Shown here piece after piece: positions 61,453 to 64,000 of a DNA stretch of 64,000 nucleotides. The stretch comes from Bacillus sp. FJAT-18017. GTDB taxonomy: Bacteria; Bacillota; Bacilli; Bacillales; Cytobacillaceae. Below the pieces are notes generated by a model. That model was not told the DNA's origin. It saw only the letters and a list, made by a program, of their open reading frames with translations, and searched no databases. Position numbers and translations under genes: made by a program. How positions within the stretch are numbered: position 1 is the stretch's first letter; every line of letters starts with the position of its first letter. The stretch is taken from NCBI RefSeq assembly GCF_001278805.1, contig NZ_CP012602.1, positions 2,944,001 to 3,008,000 on the forward strand. Reading direction: 5' to 3'.

Positions 61453-62053
61453 CCAGCATTCTTTTTGTCTTTTTCATGATGTTGTGGATTAATTAAACCA
61501 CAACTTACAGTATACTTTCAATTTTCTGTAAATATTTAATATTCTTTAAGAAAGAATTTGATTTCTTAAATTTATGCTGTGTTTAAGGAACATGTTGTTT
61601 TTTTTAAAAAGTTGATTGTAGCGGAGGGCGCGAAGACTCGTTCGAAAATGCAAAAACCGCATTTTCTCCTGCGATGTCTTTTCATGGTGGTTATCAACGT
61701 CCTACGGGAGAAAAGGTCAGTGGGAGACCCCAACAGGCGCTCGCGCCGAGGAGATAGAAAAGCGAGGCGACTGCCCAGCTGCGACAAGCGCTGGAGGGCC
61801 TGAAGCAGAAGTCGCTCTTTGACTTCAAATGAGGGACCGAAGCGACCTCGAGGAGCTAGGAGCCGCAGCTAGACAGGCTCCTAGGCCGCCCGTGGAAAGC
61901 GAAGCGCCTGGAGTGGAAATAAACATGTTATTTAACACTGCATAAATTTAAAGGTTGAGGTTTCATAAGATCTATGGAAATTCCTGATTTACGTTACCTA
62001 TTAGTTAATTTGGGGTAAAAATAAAGGAAATAGAGACAAGGAGGCAAACATCT
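61453..62053. other. 601-bp gap dominated by the GC-rich repeat
   Basis: The repeat copy at 61570-61950 fills most of the gap. The flanks are AT-rich. No gene is visible. Promoter elements for the gene at 62054 should lie after 61950, but none stands out. Confidence 0.6.
61570..61950 (+). repeat. GC-rich modular repeat, copy 2
   Basis: It has the same core as copy 1, in the opposite orientation. Its termini are imperfect inverted repeats (GCTGTGTTTAAGGAACATG at the left and, reversed, GCAGTGTTAAATAACATG at the right). It has about 37 extra bases in the middle, with a GAAGTC/GACTTC hairpin, which copy 1 lacks, and lacks copy 1's 57-base module. The differing modules point to a folded RNA or an element evolving by hairpin gain and loss. 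Confidence 0.85.
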
Positions 62054-62392
62054 ATGTTCATCGTTTATGTAAGTATAGCTATTTTTCTGGCTGCAATTTG
62101 TTATCTTGGGTTTTCAGCATTTAAAACACTGAAAGCATCAAAGCCAGCCATTAACCAATTGAATGAAACGATTGCCAGGATTCAGCGCAAAGTTGATACG
62201 ATAAAAGTCGAAACTACGTATTTAACTGAAAGCCAGCAGGAGATCAAGGAAGATATCGACTATAAAAAAGAAGCAATTCAATTCACTACCGAGGCCGGTA
62301 AAAGGACTCTCAATACCTTTAAGAAACTGGTTAAAATCAAACCGCTGTCAAAAGCATCCCAAAAAAAGAAGTCTAGGGGACCTGCATATTAA
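62054..62392 (+). CDS. DUF948-like membrane protein (YtxG type)
   Basis: 112 aa. One N-terminal membrane helix (about 2-22), then a helical region (I-A-R-I-Q-R-K-V-D-T-I) and a basic tail. It resembles DUF948/YtxG proteins of Bacillus, linked to general stress in B. subtilis. AAGGAGG precedes the ATG. Confidence 0.7.
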   Translation: MFIVYVSIAIFLAAICYLGFSAFKTLKASKPAINQLNETIARIQRKVDTIKVETTYLTESQQEIKEDIDYKKEAIQFTTEAGKRTLNTFKKLVKIKPLSKASQKKKSRGPAY

Positions 62393-62494
62393 AAACCCGC
62401 TGCTACTGTCTGGTTTTAAAGAGTAAATTTAGAAATAATGGTCGTTCCATTTAACACAAGAAACTTACAAGGCAATTCGAAAAAATAAGCTAAG

Positions 62495-62528
62495 AAAAAT
62501 GCTTGGAGCAGCTCCAAGCATTTTTTTA
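62495..62528. terminator. Bidirectional terminator
   Basis: Perfect arms AAATGCTTGGAGC / GCTCCAAGCATTT; A-rich and T-rich flanks on either side. It serves both the DUF948-like gene and the minus-strand pseudogene that ends at 62526. Confidence 0.9.
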
Positions 62529-62788
62529 TAACAATTTTTTATTGAGGTATATCAAAACTACATTGAACCAATATTTTTTCTTATAATCCTCATAGGCTTG
62601 TTGTACTTTATCTTTGGCTGGGTAAGCTGAAATGATTCTTTTATGAATATCGTTTAGGAGATATAGTCCTCTGAAAATACTGCCTACTATAATACCAAAG
62701 GCATGATACCAGCGATTTCTAGAGGACCAATAGTAAATAAAAAGAACCCTAGGATTGCACTTCAAACAATAGATAGGAACAAAGACAT
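62526..62788 (-). pseudogene. Small membrane protein gene with a stop codon and a frameshift
   Basis: GAGGTG precedes ATG 62786-62788. The frame reads S-L-F-L-S-I-V, then TGA at 62762-62764 (codon 9), then S-A-I-L-G-F-F-L-F-T-I-G-P-L-E-I-A-G-I to a stop. The end of the protein (V-G-S-I-F-R-G-L-Y-L-L-N-D-I-H-K-R) lies in a second frame joined by a one-base change near 62700. Restored, it would be about 87 aa, with one or two membrane segments and a basic C-terminus. With two lesions, real decay is likely. Family not recognised. Confidence 0.6.
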
Positions 62789-62868
62789 CCAGGCACCTCT
62801 TTCTATATATACCATACAATTACTATTCCTTCGGATTACCAATGCTCCTTCTTTCATTCATAAAGAAA

Positions 62869-62900
62869 TAGTCCAATCCTGTTGCGAATTGGACTTTTTT
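62869..62900. terminator. Hairpin of the AGTCCAAT type
   Basis: Arms AGTCCAAT / ATTGGACT, then TTTTTT on the plus strand. No plus-strand gene ends just upstream, so its use is unclear; on the minus strand it follows the epimerase gene by about 130 bp. Confidence 0.55.
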
Positions 62901-63031
62901 ATGCAGAGTTATTTGGATTAAGTTCTCTTGGTAAAAATAGAACTCTTTAGCCACGGTTATGGTATTTTTAATTTTAAACACTATGCTATCAATTGCTTTC
63001 AAAGTGATAGCAGTTTGATAGTCCTCTGAAT

Positions 63032-63928
63032 TTATCCTTTATTATCAAGCTTTTCGGCAGATTTCATAATTAAATCTGGGAGCCATTGATGAACGTCGGA
63101 AAACTCAAATCCTTTTCCCCTCGCTTTTTCATTGCTCATTATCCATGAGGCTCTAACTCCATATGGAGAGTGATTTTCATCGGTTGCTTCCTTTGCAAGG
63201 TGGGCCTTTTTTCCAGTGGCCTCTTCAATTAAAGAAATAATTTCTTTCATTTTTACCGTTCCATTGGAACTCCCATTAATTGGACCAGTAACATCGGAGG
63301 TACCAGCCCAGGCGATAAAACGGCCTACTTCTTTTGACAGGATATAATCCATTTCGGCTTCAATATCCGGGAAAAAGATATCTTCTCCTGCAAGAACCTT
63401 TTTAATATGAAAATCAAGCCTGCCAGTATAATCCTCCGGTCCCATAACAATTGGTATTCTAACTGCGGCCACATCGAACGGTGCCTTCTGAAAGAACACT
63501 GCCTCTGCTTGCCGCTTTCCTTCCCCATATGCAAGGTCATTATTGCTGTCCAAGGTAAAGTTATATGTATATGGGTCAAAGTCAGATTCCACATAAGATG
63601 GCTTAGAATCCAGGCTGTCATATACAGACTTAGTCGAAGTGAAAACATACTTTTTAGTTTTCTCTCCGAAAACCTCTATTGCTAGAAGAGCATCATTAGG
63701 TGTGTAGCAAATTTGATCGAATACTATATCCCATTTTGTATTTTTAAAAGCACGCTTGACGCTTTCTGGTTTTGTACGGTCAACAACGATCAAATTTACT
63801 TTTTTAGAAAAGCGCGGTGTTGTGTTTCCCCTAGTCGCCACTGTAACTTCAAAATCATTCTCCAGCAATGACTCCACTAAATGCACGCCAAAAAACCGCG
63901 TTCCTCCTAATACTAATGCCTTTTTCAT
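63032..63928 (-). CDS. NAD-dependent epimerase/dehydratase family protein
   Basis: 298 aa extended SDR-type protein. NAD motif G-G-T-R-F-F-G is at residues 8-14. The Y-x-x-x-K pair is Y-G-E-G-K, preceded by S-T-K-S-V-Y. Relatives include nucleoside-diphosphate-sugar epimerases and chloroplast-RNA-binding-like reductases; the substrate is unknown. AGGAGG precedes the ATG. Confidence 0.85.
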   Translation of the reverse strand: MKKALVLGGTRFFGVHLVESLLENDFEVTVATRGNTTPRFSKKVNLIVVDRTKPESVKRAFKNTKWDIVFDQICYTPNDALLAIEVFGEKTKKYVFTSTKSVYDSLDSKPSYVESDFDPYTYNFTLDSNNDLAYGEGKRQAEAVFFQKAPFDVAAVRIPIVMGPEDYTGRLDFHIKKVLAGEDIFFPDIEAEMDYILSKEVGRFIAWAGTSDVTGPINGSSNGTVKMKEIISLIEEATGKKAHLAKEATDENHSPYGVRASWIMSNEKARGKGFEFSDVHQWLPDLIMKSAEKLDNKG

Positions 63929-64000
63929 TTATAAATCCTCCTTCCCCATCTTATCTATATTATAAAAGACGCGAATTAATTTAGGTAATTTGAAATGATA

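Noticed and set aside
1..64000. tRNA, rRNA, riboswitch or prophage genes
   Set aside because: No clover-leaf, rRNA block, known riboswitch core or phage structural gene was recognised; a covariance-model search would be needed to exclude small RNAs.

Overview
The window looks like chromosome from an endospore-forming member of the Bacillaceae (Bacillota). Ribosome binding sites are strong and GGAGG-like, TTG and GTG starts are common, and Rho-independent hairpins follow most genes. It encodes a CwlJ-type spore cortex hydrolase, a YxlE-YxlF-YxlG-like operon and many families typical of Bacillus relatives. No rRNA, tRNA, CRISPR array, prophage or transposase gene was seen. The genus cannot be fixed from this sequence alone.

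Layout. 0-25 kb is mostly small accessory and stress-type genes: hydrolases, two aminoglycoside-nucleotidyltransferase-like genes (one frameshifted), two SAM methyltransferases, a stress-type SDR, a FixH/YtkA-like lipoprotein gene with an in-frame stop, a frameshifted zinc ribbon, 3-hydroxyacyl-CoA dehydrogenase, a CBS pair, an APH(6)/hydroxyurea-kinase-like gene, an AttH/CrtC-like protein, an M2 peptidase, CwlJ and a SET-domain protein. 25-33 kb holds MFS and MATE exporters, acetyltransferase plus glutaredoxin, a UDG-like protein and a DinB protein. 33-49 kb is more metabolic: delta-1-pyrroline-5-carboxylate dehydrogenase, HAD phosphatase, a class B PBP, a complete tryptophan-to-anthranilate operon (kynU-kynB-kynA), PEP carboxylase, aldo/keto reductase and a class A PBP. 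49-64 kb holds a gluconolactonase-like protein, cytoplasmic alpha-amylase with a candidate CcpA site, an M20 amidohydrolase, the yxlEFG-like operon, a membrane protein fused to a PstS-like domain, an M32 carboxypeptidase and an epimerase.

The most unusual feature is not a gene. At least nine intergenic arrays of short tandem repeats lie downstream of stop codons. Each has its own repeat word, but periods fall into a few classes: 20-21, 11+21 (=32), and 51-53 bp. These are close to 1, 2, 3 and 5 turns of B-DNA. Four of the long-period arrays are made of dyad (hairpin) units. Most arrays sit beside a separate ordinary terminator, so they are not simply terminators. A second structured repeat, GC-rich, modular and about 330 bp, occurs twice in opposite orientation (about 36.12-36.47 and 61.57-61.95 kb).

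Seven genes carry a single-base frameshift or in-frame stop (near 5.55, 11.54, 12.67, 50.80, 52.82, 53.76 and 62.7 kb). This is either real decay or recoding, or a sign of residual sequencing error, and should be settled before those genes are interpreted.
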